This document shows, in pieces, positions 35,417 to 45,924 of a DNA stretch of 64,000 bases; position 1 is the stretch's first letter, and each line of letters starts with the position of its first letter. The stretch spans positions 35,608,611 through 35,672,610 of the forward strand of contig CM056582.1 in the NCBI GenBank assembly GCA_029721435.1, given 5' to 3'. The notes beneath the pieces are model-generated. The model had not been told where the DNA came from. It did not search any database and worked only from the letters and a program-made list of their open reading frames with translations. The DNA is from Gymnothorax reevesii. Lineage: Eukaryota > Chordata > Actinopteri > Anguilliformes > Muraenidae. The position numbers were made by a program, and so were the translations under genes.

Positions 35417-36408
35417 TCAGTGTTGCTGCGACGGGCTTGGAATGACAGCCGTCGCCACAGGGTTATGTGGGACGACATTAAGACGGTAAAACCTGGTGAA
35501 GGTGCAGCTGGACGCCCAGGAGGCTGCGCTGCATATGTCTGAAAGGGGTACGCCCTTCATTGATGCCCATGAGGCCGCCTCGCCCCGTGCAGAGTGCGCC
35601 TGAACAGCCGGAGGTACCGGGAAGCCACCATGTCTGTAGGCATGTAATATAACCTTGACTACCCACTTGGAAAGCCTCTATTTAGAGAGCGCCAGACCCT
35701 TCCTCGGTCCTGTGTGGCACAGAAACAGGGCGTCACTCCTACGGAAGCCTTCCGTACGGGACACGTACACCCTGAGGGCGCGAACTGGGCACAAAAGTTC
35801 CAACCTCTCACCATGGCCTGCCTTGAACGCCGCAAGGCTAAGGGGCTGGTTTACGAAGGCAGCAGAGAGGGTCTTCGGGAGGAAAGAGGGGTTAGGCCAC
35901 AGAGTGACCCCACTGTCGCTGGGGTGCCACTGCAGGCACTCCCCACTGACTGATAGCGCGTGTAATTCCCCAACGCACCTCGTCGATGTAGTGGCCAGAG
36001 GAAAGGCAGTCTTCAGGGAGAGCCATGAAATGTCTGCCGTGAGCATGGGCTCAAACGGTGCGTCGCAGAGAGTGTGCAGCACTAAGTGAAGATCCCACGT
36101 GGGTATCCGCCCCTATCAGGGGGGTCTCAACCGGAGAGCACCCTTCAAGAAACGTGCCACCAAGGGGTGGGACCCCATGGTCCTTCCCTCAATTCTGGCA
36201 TGCTGTGCAGAGATGGCAGCTGCATAGACTTTGATGGTGGAAGGAGTAACACCCTTGTCAAACAGAGACTGGAGGAACAGTAGAATGGTCGGCAGCATGT
36301 AGTAGAGGGCAGTATGTAGGCTCCTCCCCCCGAGTCAAGCACCAGTTGGAGAAAAGCCTCCATCTGTTGGCGTAGAGGGCACTAGTGGAGGGTGCCCGAG
36401 AGCTTGCA
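35417..36408 (-). pseudogene. DIRS tyrosine recombinase
   Basis: An N-terminal SAM-like core-binding domain is visible (36298-36116: TPSTIKVYAAAISAQHARIEG, one residue beyond the common motif start). The catalytic domain (36082-35417) carries TRCVGELHALSV, VNQPLSLAAF, AHSARGEAASWAS (HxxR at 35585-35596) and FTRFYRLNV, whose Tyr codon at 35486-35488 is the expected nucleophile. The stop is at 35417-35419. The catalytic His, Arg and Tyr of the C-terminal part are in one frame. A frame change separates the N-terminal domain and another occurs near 35680, so the protein is broken as read. It would join circular cDNA into the genome. Confidence 0.82.
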
Positions 36409-36474
36409 ATGGTGTTGACCACTGCCGGCTCACAAACAGACCTAGCAGGTGGTCTGGCCCTTCAGCAGCCACAC

Positions 36475-37137
36475 CTAGAGCTGCAGACGGGCTGGATCCG
36501 GGTGCCAGATCTTCCCTCCCAGCTGTGATAGCAGGTCCGTCCTCACTGGTAGGCACCAGGGGTCGCCGTTCAGAAGTTGCAACCACTTGGGGAACCACAC
36601 TCGGCCCGGCCACCAAGGGGCGCAGGCAGCAGCTCGTAATGGTCCATCGCAACCCTGTGCAGGGTTGGCACGATGTGGCAGAGGGGGGAAGGCATACAGC
36701 AGTTGCCTCGGCCAAGCATGCGCCAGCGCGTCCTGGCCCAGGGAGCTGGTGCCGTGGAGGCTGACCCACAGAGGGCAGTGTGTTGACTCTTGGCAGGCAA
36801 AGATGTTCACCTCTGCCCTCCCAAAACGTTCCCAGATGGCGAGAGCCACCGCTGGGTTGAGTCTCCATTCCCCAGAATCAGGGTCCTGGCGGGACAGCAG
36901 ATCCGCTGCCCTGTTGGCAGTGCCTGGCAAGTACATGGCACGCAGGCTCAAGAAATGCCAATGGGCCCACCGCAGAAGTTGCCCGACCACTTCTAAGCAC
37001 TGGAGGGACTTGGTGCCTCCTTGTTGGTTGATGTAATACACCACCGTAGCGTTGTCTGTCCGCACCAGAACGTGTCTGCCGGCCAGGCCTGGGAGGAAGT
37101 GCTGTAGGCTGAGGAAAACAGCCCGTAGCTCCAGCAC
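36475..37137 (-). CDS. DIRS RNase H and following region
   Basis: An open stretch of 220 codons has the RNase H acidic signature: LELRAVFLSL, RTDNATVVYYINQQGG and PGTANRAADLLSRQ. After it comes the conserved DIRS-type block WRLNPAVALAIWERFG and a region of unknown role (FACQESTHCPLW, AFPPLPH). RNase H removes RNA from the RNA-DNA hybrid during cDNA synthesis. No methyltransferase domain, present in some DIRS elements, is recognisable between RNase H and the recombinase. The start shown is the first in-frame ATG; in the living element it is part of one pol polyprotein with the RT. Confidence 0.85.
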   Translation of the reverse strand: MLELRAVFLSLQHFLPGLAGRHVLVRTDNATVVYYINQQGGTKSLQCLEVVGQLLRWAHWHFLSLRAMYLPGTANRAADLLSRQDPDSGEWRLNPAVALAIWERFGRAEVNIFACQESTHCPLWVSLHGTSSLGQDALAHAWPRQLLYAFPPLPHRANPAQGCDGPLRAAACAPWWPGRVWFPKWLQLLNGDPWCLPVRTDLLSQLGGKIWHPDPARLQL

Positions 37138-37475
37138 GTTGATGTGCTGCTGTCACTGCCCTGGACTCCAGCAGCCTCTGACGGTCCAGCATTGCCAGAC
37201 TGCACCCCAACCTCCCAGGGAGGCGTCCGTGGTGAAGGCCTCCCTCCGGGAGGGGATATCGGCCAGTGGAACACCCAGCAAAAAGTAAGCCCTCCTCCTC
37301 CGTGGACAGAGGAGTCTGCAAAAAGTATCTTTTACCTGCACAAACCTGTGCCCGTGCAGCGCCAAGTGGAGGTGGAGACCGTTGACCCACCTCTGAAGCG
37401 GACGTAAGTCCAGGAGCCCCAGCGGGACCAGAGAGGAGGCCGCCATAAGCATGCCCAGCAGGCGCTGAAAGGTCT

Positions 37476-38185
37476 TCAGGGCGAGTGACCTGCCCCGCCT
37501 GAAGCGGCCAAGCAGCAGGCGGATGTTGTGGACCCTGGTAGGGAGGGGGTTGCCATCAAGGACCTCAAATCCAGGCGCATGCCCAAGAAGATCGTCTCCT
37601 GGCTGGGCACCAGTGAGCTCCTCTGATAATTCACCCTGAGCCCCAGCTCTGCGACATGTGAGAGCACAATCGCGATGTTGGTGTGGGCCTGAGCTTCCGA
37701 TCGTGAACAGACGAGCCAGCCATCTAGGTTAGGCAGGACACGCAAACCTCGTGCCTGAAGTGGTGCCAATGCCGCTGCCACACACCTGGTGAACACACGG
37801 GGTGCCAGCGATATCCCAAAGGGCAGAACATTGAACTCGAAGGCCTGGCCCTCGAAGCAAACCGCAGGAACTGCCTGTGGTGTGGCGCGATGGGAACATG
37901 AAAGTAGGCGTCTTTCAGGTCGATGGTGGCAAACCAGTCGCCGGCCTGGATGTGGTGTAAGACATCCACCGTACGCAGCATGCGGAATCTCATGGTCTTT
38001 AAGTGGGAATTGACAGACCTCAGGTCGAGGATCGGGCGGATACAGCCGTCCTTATTTAGAACTAGAAAATACCTGGAGTAGAACCCACATTGCTGTCCTT
38101 GCCTATCTACAGGAGAGATTGCTCCTTTCTCCAGGAGAGTGGTGATTACCTGCCTGAGGACGAGGGACTTCCCCGGATGGTTCAC
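37476..38185 (-). pseudogene. DIRS reverse transcriptase
   Basis: Fingers and palm read VLRQVITTLLEKGAI, GFYSRYFLVLNKDG, RPILDLRSVN, DWFATIDLKDAYFHVPI (first catalytic Asp) and HHRQFLRFA. One base is lost near 37854, and the next frame resumes with FEFNVLPFG-like text and RVFTRCVAAAL. The active site reads NLDGWLVCS where the family has YLDDWL, so the second catalytic Asp is Gly (near 37722). The thumb has GLRVNYQRSSLVPSQ and FLGMRLD. The enzyme would be inactive both by the frameshift and by this substitution. Confidence 0.9.
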
Positions 38186-38325
38186 TGTGGTATATTTGAC
38201 CCCATGAAAACGCGGCGGTCGGCGGCAGAACTAGATGCGGTAACCCTCGGTGGGGGTCTGGGGTCAACGCTCTCCAGTGTTGGAGCTGTCCGCTGGAAAA
38301 GCGGCCGACTGCTGGCGCGCTGATG

Positions 38326-39590
38326 TCAGCGCCGCCCAGACTGCCCCCGTCGGTCACCAGGGGGGCGGCGGGGAGTGGACTGGGTGTAGGGGGCAGCGCC
38401 GCGGGTACAGGAGGTGGTGGGGCGACGAAAGTCAGCAGCCCCTCTGGTCTCCTGGTGGGTGCGTGGCCGAGACGGAGTCGGGGCACTCCGGTCCAGGGCT
38501 TGTTGGGCGGCCTCACCAAACAGCTCCCCGGGGACAACAGGGAGAGCGGCCGAGGGTGAGAACGACATCAGCCGGCCTAGTTCCCGCGGCGAGTAGGCAA
38601 AGGCCTGGAGCGCTGCGTCGCACAGCTCCCGTGATGCTGCGCTCGTCCCCTCCAGCGTCTGGGCAAGGGCCAGCAGCAGGTGGGACAAGGAGTTGTCGAT
38701 ACGGCCCATTTGTGCCGCCGTGTCGTATCCTCGCACGACGAGGTCATTGATCACACGGCATTGAGCGTGGGGGCATCAGGCGTCAGGCCGCAGAGCCTCG
38801 TTTGGCGAACGGACGAGGGCAGCCACGGAGGACTCAGTGTTGGGCATCCGCTGGAGGCCGTAGGTGGGGGCATCCTGCATTGCTACCAAGGTCCTGTAGC
38901 CACTGGGGAGGTGGGAAAGGCGCCTGGGGTCCACCCAACAGACAGCGAGGAAGGCTGTGTGGAGCCTCTGAAAAAAGTGCTCTGATACCGGGCCACCGGG
39001 GGCGTGTCCAAACCCAGACGGGCCAATGCAGCTCTCAGCGTTAGCTGGATGGATGATCGTCCGCCTTCCGACGCTGTCATGGTGCCATGGCTGGTGGCCT
39101 GGGAACCGGCCGGAGAGGTGGAGTCGTGACCGTCAGACCCACCGCAGTCAAAGCTCTCCGACGCCTGGACCCACAGCTTATCGAGGCCGCGTGCATCAAC
39201 GGCCGGGAACAGAACGGGTGGTGATGGCGATCGGTCAGGCTGCCAGGGAGGCGGGTTGGCTGTGGGAACACTGCTGCCCCGTGGCGGAGGCTGTAGATTC
39301 GCCAGCAGGGCCTACATCGCCTTGGGAGCGGCAAAACGTGGGGGAGCCCCACGGCGCTTGCTGGGCCACGCTGCTGCAGCCGGCACCACATCCTGTCCTG
39401 CCGAGACCCGGGGGATGTCGGATGGGGAATCCATCCCAGCAAGCCTGGCAGTCCGTGCAGCCTCGCTCAGGCACATGCAGTCTGCACAGGCCATGTCAGT
39501 CAGCCCCTGCTGCAGGTGCTCAATACCCAGGCAGGAGGGGCACTCGCGGTGGTCGTCCTCCGGCTCGAGGGGCCGCAAATAAACAGTCAC
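38326..39590 (-). pseudogene. DIRS gag-like region
   Basis: The likely start is ATG 39588-39590. The first residues include HRECPSCLGIEHLQQG and ADCMCLSEAA, a Cys-rich patch that may bind zinc. Downstream pieces in shifting frames include RHPPGLG, then in 38754-38326 an alpha-helical Ala/Leu-rich block (DNSLSHLLLALAQTLEG, ELCDAALQAFAYSPRELG) and an Arg/Pro/Ser-rich tail. Position before pol and composition fit a DIRS gag, which packages the RNA. At least two frameshifts are present (near 39330 and between 38880 and 38750). Confidence 0.65.
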
Positions 39591-39689
39591 TCACTAGCGT
39601 GAGAAGACATCACACACCGCAAAACACTCAAGGCAGCCAGCCCATGAACAGGCCGGAGGCAAGGCTACCCAAAACAAGGCGGTCGACAA

Positions 39690-40277
39690 TACTAACAAAA
39701 TAGGCCCGTGCGCCCCAGAACGATTAACAAATCAGCGGCGAGAAACACCGCTTTAAGTGAAATAAAATGAAAGTCATTAACTTGAAGGAACACAAGCCGG
39801 CCTCCAGCGGCGAGGACGCCACCTCTGAGGGCTACACTGCTAACTCTACCGAGCGAGAGCACTCAGCTAACGGTGTAATACTAACGAAAATAGGCGCAGT
39901 GCGCCCTAGAACCGATTAACAAATCAGCAGCGAGAAACACCGCTTTAAGCCAAATGTAATGAAAACCACTTACTTGAAGGAAACGAGCCGGCCTCCAGTG
40001 GCGAGGACGCCGCCTCTGAGGTCTATACAGCTAAATCCACCAAGCAAGAGCACTCAGCTAACGGTGTAATACTAACAAAAATAGGTGCCGTGCGCCACAG
40101 AACCGATTAACAAATCAGCGGCGAGAAACACCGCTTTAAGCCAAATGAAATGAAAACCACTTACTTGAAGGAAACAATCCGGCCTCCAGCGGCGAGGACG
40201 CCGCCTCTGAGGGCTACACAGCTAACTCCACCGAGCGAGAGCACTCAGCTAACGGTGCAATACTAACAAAAAAATAA
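39690..40277. repeat. Three ~190-bp tandem units in the DIRS leader
   Basis: The motif TAGGC/TGC-GTGCGCC-AGAAC occurs at 39701, 39891 and 40082. Each is followed by AACAAATCAGCGGCGAGAAA, CACCGCTTTAAG, GCCGGCCTCCAGCGGCGAGG and GAGCACTCAGCTAACGGTG. The array lies between the right terminal repeat and gag, so it is transcribed 5' leader. It could act as an enhancer or packaging signal; that is inference. Slight divergence suggests recent expansion. Confidence 0.92.
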
Positions 40278-40418
40278 GGAAAAAGAATCTACGGTTTCAA
40301 CGCAGTTTCTTGGGTGATGCGTAAACGCACAGCCCCAACCCCACGGGTAACGAAATCAACACGCGTTTGGTCCAGAATCCGATTTCCAACTCGCAACCTG
40401 CAAAACGTGAGAAGATGA

Positions 40419-40586
40419 AAGAGGTCACTTCCTGGGTTCACCGGTCTTTTATGCCGGGGTCACGGGGTGACGTCACCCAGGTGACACGTGACTTTGTTGT
40501 TACTATTACTCGACCTGCACGTCCGTTTGATGGATATCCATGTGCTGAAAGCACCGCCTCTGGCGGTCAGGAGAAACGAAATAGAA
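40419..40586. repeat. DIRS right inverted terminal repeat (5' end of the element)
   Basis: Inverted partner of 35050-35235. The last ~50 bp (ATATCCATGTGCTGAAAGCA and on) are specific to this end and reappear in the internal complementary region. The terminus AAATAGAA is followed by unrelated sequence at 40587. Confidence 0.9.
40446..40490 (-). promoter_or_regulatory. Putative DIRS promoter: CACGTG, CRE palindrome and TATA-like box
   Basis: On the element's sense (minus) strand the order is CACGTG (40490-40485), the 14-bp palindrome GGGTGACGTCACCC with a perfect CRE (40478-40465), and CATAAAAG (40453-40446). Spacing of CRE to TATA is about 12 bp. The arrangement fits an internal promoter in the terminal repeat. 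The same block in the left repeat has a mutated CRE. Confidence 0.5.
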
Positions 40587-41499
40587 CCCAGAAACTAATA
40601 AATCACCCGAATGAGTGGTATGCAAGACTAGGGACCGTGGGCAAAGACCTACACAAGACAAGACAGGGTAGACGAAGTGCAATGCATGGAAATGAAAACA
40701 TGGCATGAAATAATAATAAAACATGAAATATTAATTACCAAAAAACACAATACATGATCCTAAGAATGGTCAGACATATGCAGTGGTCACTAAACAGAAT
40801 CAAACAACATGGCAAAGCCAGGCACAGAACTTAAACATGACATGCAGAGTGCAGAATCATAACAATATCAGAGAGCTGTAAGTTGGTATACAAGGCCTCT
40901 GCATGTAGCTAGTGCTCCACAAACATCCCCAGGTGTTTCCCTACACTCTGCAGGCCATGGGGGCTTGCTAAAAATGCCAAAAATTAAGAAAAACCTACTC
41001 GCGAGTGGGGTTTGGGGCCTTAAAGGTACTATAAATACTGCACAGAAGTGTTCTGATACCCCTGGGGTATCAAACTTGTGTGATATCTTATCAAACTGGA
41101 GCTTTCTAGATACCTCAGTTTGGAAAATATGAGCTTCTAAAGTTGGACGAGATTTTTAATTGGCTGTTTTTGGTGGCAAAAATCTCCATGTGGGACAGGT
41201 GCCAGAGACCCCAACTTTTTCTAAAAGACAGTTCCATCTGTCTTCTATCACTGTACAAAAAAGCAGCAGGGATATATTTGTAGTTACTGAGATATTCTTA
41301 TTCAAAATGGCATGGGTGATGCCAAAATCGTTTTTTGCTTTTTAGTACTTTAAATTGGGATACAAGTATTAGTAGTCATTCCAATGGCAGTATTATGTAT
41401 ATTTTGTTCTTTTTGAAATGTTAATTGTTAAAGATGACTACTTTCAAGAAGTATAATGCCCTGTTTGTGTCACAAGGTCTAGCTTAGAGGCATCCCTGT
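40587..41499. other. Non-coding right flank of the DIRS element
   Basis: No gene. The part up to about 40860 is A-rich. The part from 40900 has short phrases similar in style to the 33.9-kb repeat and probably belongs to the same family as the inner arm. Confidence 0.3.
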
Positions 41500-41765
41500 A
41501 GATGTGTTGACACCGATTTTACAGCTCTCTGATATGTCTACAGGCTGAGAAATAACCACTTAAAGATGCAAAAAACCCTGGCGAGGCTTTTCTTGGCTAT
41601 TTATAGCCCAAATTCAGAAAACTTCAGACCCCCCATAACTCAGTAACTATTTGAGCTATAGGCCTACAATTTTGCATAGAAAGTACTTTTGTGACTATCT
41701 AGTGCCATGTAAATTTGGGACTAATTTGAAAATGGTGCAGCAACACTCCCAGGGAATATCTGGTC
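41500..41765. repeat. Interspersed repeat, inner right arm
   Basis: Reverse-complement partner of 33905-34205, roughly 85% similar by eye. Confidence 0.8.
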
Positions 41766-42504
41766 CTTTCACTTGGAATGACCCTCCTCATAAATGGTGA
41801 AAAATCTTTTAAGTTTGGATTCAATCGTTACACAAATGTGAATCTATGCAAAGGATCATTTTTCTGCAAACGGAAACATCAGATTGTTTATCTGCTTAGC
41901 GCTACAGCCCAAAGACAAAACTATGAGTGCAAATTTCTGATTGCCTCAAAAATCAATAAATGATTCACTGAGTATGCGGGAGCACAAAACGATCTACTGC
42001 AGAATACAGAGCTGTGTATTACAAAGACAGCGTCAAAAGAACCAAGACCAGATTGTGACTGTGTAAGGCTGCTTTCACAAATAAACACAAAACAAATTTT
42101 TTGTATGTCAGATTATACTGTAACATTCAAAGTCGGATATCGCGTCTTTGCATTGACTTTGAATGTAATCTGTCGCGCGAAGAATTCGTTTCGCGTCGGG
42201 TGTAAAAGCAGCTTTAGTGCGGACAAAGGAGGGCTTTAGCGTTTGTGGCGATAGTCACTCATTGTGCGGGCGAAATAAATTCCCTGACGGAGAGGATGAG
42301 AGTGGAGTTTCTGAAGATTACTGACGTGAAGGGAGAAGACATCCACAAGATTTTGGAAAAAGGGTTTATAGGGTGCGGCAGCCAGATACCAACTGACTAG
42401 TTGATTAACAAAAGCTAGCTAAACGCGAGAAATGCATGTTCTTGTTTTTCTTCTTCAACTTATTATTTTTATTATTATATATTTTATAATTCAAGTTACT
42501 TTAA
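41766..42504. other. Non-coding, with a MITE-like fragment
   Basis: At 42110-42195 a stretch with CGTCTTTGCATTGACTTTGA resembles 46085-46108, suggesting a dispersed short element. No ORF with a domain. Confidence 0.4.
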
Positions 42505-43185
42505 AAGAGAATATAGAACCAGTAGTTGGCGGTAATACACCTTGCGTTTGTAAGTTGACGTGAAACCCCGAAGAAGAAGAAGCGGGGGACTGACGAATTC
42601 AGTATGCTAATGATGCATGAGTGCATACGTAATGACCGTCCTTCTGAGGCGTGTGAACGAGTCCTAACCCGTTGAGGCGACTCTCTCTCTCTACATGGCC
42701 CTGGGTAAACCCCTCCCCTTCCCCTTCCCCCTCCCCTACCTCTCTCTCTACAAGTGCAAGTTGGTTTTGCTACAGACACATCGCAAAATGTGTTGCAAAA
42801 GTCAAGGCGCGCAGATTTGAAACTGCTTGGACACATTTGAGAAGTTGCAGTCGCTGAGTTGCGGTTGTATCTGTCCTTATGGATGTAGCTGTCACTCTAT
42901 TCATGCAAATATTCAGTCTACACATTTATTAATATTTTTCTCCCGTGTGTGTGAATATTTTCCACAAGTGAATATTTCAATCCGCAAGTTCACATATTTT
43001 TTTCAAGCACCCGTGTTTTTTTTCCCCCGTGACTGCAAATTTAACCCACGCGAACATGAAAATAGGCATTTTCAAGTTCACACTTTCATTCTACACATTC
43101 TCACAATCTATTCTACAAGTTCTCAAATCAAGTGTACACGCTCTCCCATTTTGCAACATATTTACCTTCATAAATAAGTTTCCCA
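42505..43185. repeat. Interspersed repeat, outer right arm
   Basis: Reverse-complement partner of 30815-31555, with a C-rich run at 42706-42735 matching the G-rich run of the other arm. Ends with TACCTTCAT at about 43168-43176. Confidence 0.8.
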
Positions 43186-43397
43186 ATGCGACCATCCCGC
43201 AACAGGAAGATCAGTAACAGTTCACTCGGGAAGAGTGAAGTTCCATTACTTGAAGGACTCTAAATAAAAAGAAGAGGACCAAGAAACACCCGCTATAAAA
43301 CTAGAAGAAGGAGAGGACCTAGAAAACTTGGTGTAGCCTCGAGCTTGTGCTTACATGCAAGCAGTGAACTATGCCGCATGCGAGATCTGCACGCATA
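43186..43397. other. Short non-coding flank
   Basis: The piece at 43262-43345 (GAGGACCTAGAAAACTTGG) is similar to 46148-46205, and its inverse to 46795-46830, so it is a fragment of another repeat into which or next to which the Harbinger element inserted. Confidence 0.45.
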
Positions 43398-44929
43398 GCG
43401 GTCTATTCTCCCTTAAGTCCTTTTTTACCGCTTCGAGTTAAGCGCTTTTGAGTTACGCATAGTCTCCCCTACTCACTTCGATCATGCCCACAGCGCTTAA
43501 CTTCAGAATGCAGGCGGCCTTATGAAAGAGGTGTGACTAATGCAAAAGAGAGGCAGACTCTCTACAAAGCTCATTGATTATGGCTATCAGGAAAACATGG
43601 GAAAAGGATTTTCTGATTAACCATGAAAATGCATTTGTGGTCCATGGAAAACGCAAACCAGACTTTAAATTTGAATATCGTCGGACTGCTGATAAAACCT
43701 CGTATCTCCAAACTGATAAGAAACGAAAACTCGTATGTCCGCTATTCTTACATGCAAAATTAAGCATTTTTTATTTTAAACTATATTTATCCATTTATAT
43801 TATTTTATTATTACTTTTATTTTATTTTATATTTATTTTTTATTTTCCTGTGAAGTTTGTCATTGTGAAGATATGAGGTTTTATATGCCGCTGTAATAGT
43901 AGGCCTATGTATGTCCGTACCAATTACAAGAAGTAATTCAGACATCTCTTTTTTTATCCCCCCCCCGCCGCGCGATTAGTGCGAAGCGGGGGATATAGCA
44001 TTGGGCTCCGTCCGTCCGTACGGACACATAAAATTGAGGCAGCGGAGGATATTGCCATGTTAGTGACAAACACTTGTTATTTCTTAATCTAGCCACCATG
44101 GCATTAAAGCTATGCAAACAAACAAATTGCCGCGATAATGAAATAATAAATAAAGAATTTAGCGCTTCTCAATCAGCGCAATCAGATCATTGAAAATGTG
44201 CCCCTCCTACACCAGCCTGTTTGTTCTGAGGAAGACAGGGAAGAAGACAAAGGGAACATTCTAGTCACACAAAGACAATCAAAGACAGTTTATACGATCT
44301 CATTTAGAAATTGAGCACTTGAAAACTACTCCGATGTCAGGTTTGCAACTAAAGGACATGGAAACGCTTTAACAAGGATTCTTACCCCGCACGCGGTCAT
44401 CTCCCCGCCCCGAAACCGCCTCAGCAATGACGGAATTCATATCCATAGCCTATCATATCCTATTTGATTTGATCGACACATTCACTTGAACTTGTGACCA
44501 ATACTTTATTATAATCAATTATCCCATTTACTGATAATGATTCTTCCCATGTCGGCTATTCTTTACAGGCTAAAATTGATTAACAAATGGATAGTGCTTT
44601 GGTATTTGCCAGGATAGGGCTCAATCGAGAGTAGCCTATTTAATAATATCTTTATTCACACATTAAATTACACAGTATTACCAATGGTAAAAAAAAAAAT
44701 TACTAGGACACGTGTTAGTTAATACAGATAGGCCTATCCTCAATTAAAAAATCAATCCCCTCACTCGTGAGAATATCACAATTTTTTAGATTATCACGAA
44801 CATATAGGGCAGTCGCATTTGTTAACAGAACATGGAAGACAATGATGGCGACGTCGAGCCAAAGCCGAAAACCAAATTTCACAGATGTTGGTGTTGTATG
44901 GCAAGCGAGCAATGAAGGCTGATCCGCGG

Positions 44930-45415
44930 AATTAAGCTGCGAATCGTTCTGGATGTGGCTTCGATGGGGAGATGTAAGCGCTGTAGCCTATCCCCAATTT
45001 AAAGCATAAATGGAGAGATCTGCAGGGCGCTGTAAAAGCCAGGTTCTCTGCACACCGGACAAGTGTACACGCAACAGGTGGTGGGGAACCATCATCCCCT
45101 GTGCATTTCACTGCACAGGAGGAGGGGGTGGCAGTTCTGACGTTGATGACCACGTTGACCACAATGTTTTGTGGATAATTGCTGCGGCTGGGTAGCTGTT
45201 CATCCAGAAGTCGGCAAAGATAGATGATTGCCTCATGCACGGTCCAGGCGAAAGCGCTGGATGCACCCGATGTTTGTTAGTCCCAGGATGTCCAAACGAA
45301 GCCGATATATGCGTGTTCGTCTTCGAGCTCGGCGCGCTCCTCTTACTCTTTCCCAATCACGCAAGAGTGCAAGCAAATGCAGGACTGGCATTTTGGCTTT
45401 AGATTTTGAGGGCAT
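44930..45415 (-). pseudogene. HARBI1-type transposase N-terminal fragment
   Basis: The frame from 45415 reads MPSKSKAKMPVLHLLALLRD, an Arg-rich stretch (ARRARRRTRIYR) and LDILGLTNIGCIQRFRLDR, the characteristic start of Harbinger nucleases. A frameshift follows near 45240, and the next frame continues with IIYLCRLLDEQLPSRSNYPQN, the helical part before the catalytic core, then decays. The DDE catalytic residues were not found. An open frame at 44912-44715 in the same orientation might be a C-terminal piece but shows no motif. Harbinger transposases work with a separate Myb-like protein; none is recognisable here. Confidence 0.65.
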
Positions 45416-45639
45416 GGTAGAATGATGGTCTTATGTATACTCGTATTAATTAATTGTTTTGCGTTTGTAATTTAACTGATTGGAGAAGAGGCTGATGCGT
45501 AATATCATGTGATGATTTTGTTTGATAAATTATCATGGCTTTGAGAAATATAAGGAAGAACAATCGAATATTAAATGTCTCAACCTTTACCATGTTAAAT
45601 AAAATAAAAGGAATGTTAAAATTCGGCCTATAACCGACA

Positions 45640-45924
45640 TCAAACGCAATATTCAATTTCGCCTTATGTTGGCGCTTGACCTTAATACAGCCCTCAAAAG
45701 CGCTTAACAGAAAAAGCACGTAAGCCAACGGTTGAATACGCGTAAGTGTTATTTGCATGAGAAACGCCCGGAAACGCCCCGATTTTGGCCTTGCTCCGCC
45801 CCAAGCGCGTAACTGCCTTCAAGGCGCGTAATGCACAGACTTAAGTCGAGGGGAGAATACGCGTAGGCTGAAAAGCGCGTAGCTACACGCTTTTTTTGAC
45901 TTAAGCGCATGGGAGAATAGACCC
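45640..45924. promoter_or_regulatory. Harbinger right subterminal motif array
   Basis: Repeated AGCGC, GCGCGTAA, TACGCGTA and GCGCTTAA words (for example near 45700, 45742, 45806, 45822, 45858 and 45872), with related words at the left end (43418-43500). They are candidate binding sites for transposase or its Myb-like partner. The repetition is seen; the role is inferred. Confidence 0.5.

Larger units (their letters stand above)
35050..40586 (-). mobile_element. Structurally complete DIRS-like tyrosine-recombinase retrotransposon
   Basis: The 5.5-kb element is transcribed on the minus strand. It has inverted terminal repeats (35050-35235 and 40419-40586) and an internal complementary region beside the left terminus (35274-35376) that joins the reverse complements of both ends, the hallmark of DIRS. 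The coding order is gag-like (39590-38326), reverse transcriptase (38185-37476), RNase H (37137-36700) and tyrosine recombinase (about 36400-35417). A triplicated 190-bp array fills the leader. DIRS elements replicate through a circular DNA joined at the ends and integrate by the recombinase, so no target duplication is expected. It is considerably G/C-richer than its surroundings. Single-base shifts and an RT active-site change make this copy non-autonomous. Confidence 0.93.
43398..45924 (-). mobile_element. PIF/Harbinger DNA transposon, decayed
   Basis: The right terminus, read inward, is GGGGTCTATTCTCCCATGCG, and the left terminus GCGGTCTATTCTCCCTTAAG matches it. Subterminal regions are full of TTAAGCGC/GCGCGTA motifs. 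The minus strand holds the beginning of a HARBI1-type transposase at 45415-45100. A CG-rich string with a long C-run (43961-43972) and a TA-rich patch lie inside the left part and may be secondary insertions. A 3-bp target duplication could not be fixed with certainty. Confidence 0.72.

Noticed and set aside
35655..39703. Many long plus-strand frames in the 35-40 kb region
   Set aside because: They are antisense shadows of the G/C-rich DIRS genes and have no domains.
43574..43876. 100-codon plus-strand frame near the Harbinger left end
   Set aside because: Its second half is A/T simple sequence and no domain is visible; at best it is a chance frame within the transposon.
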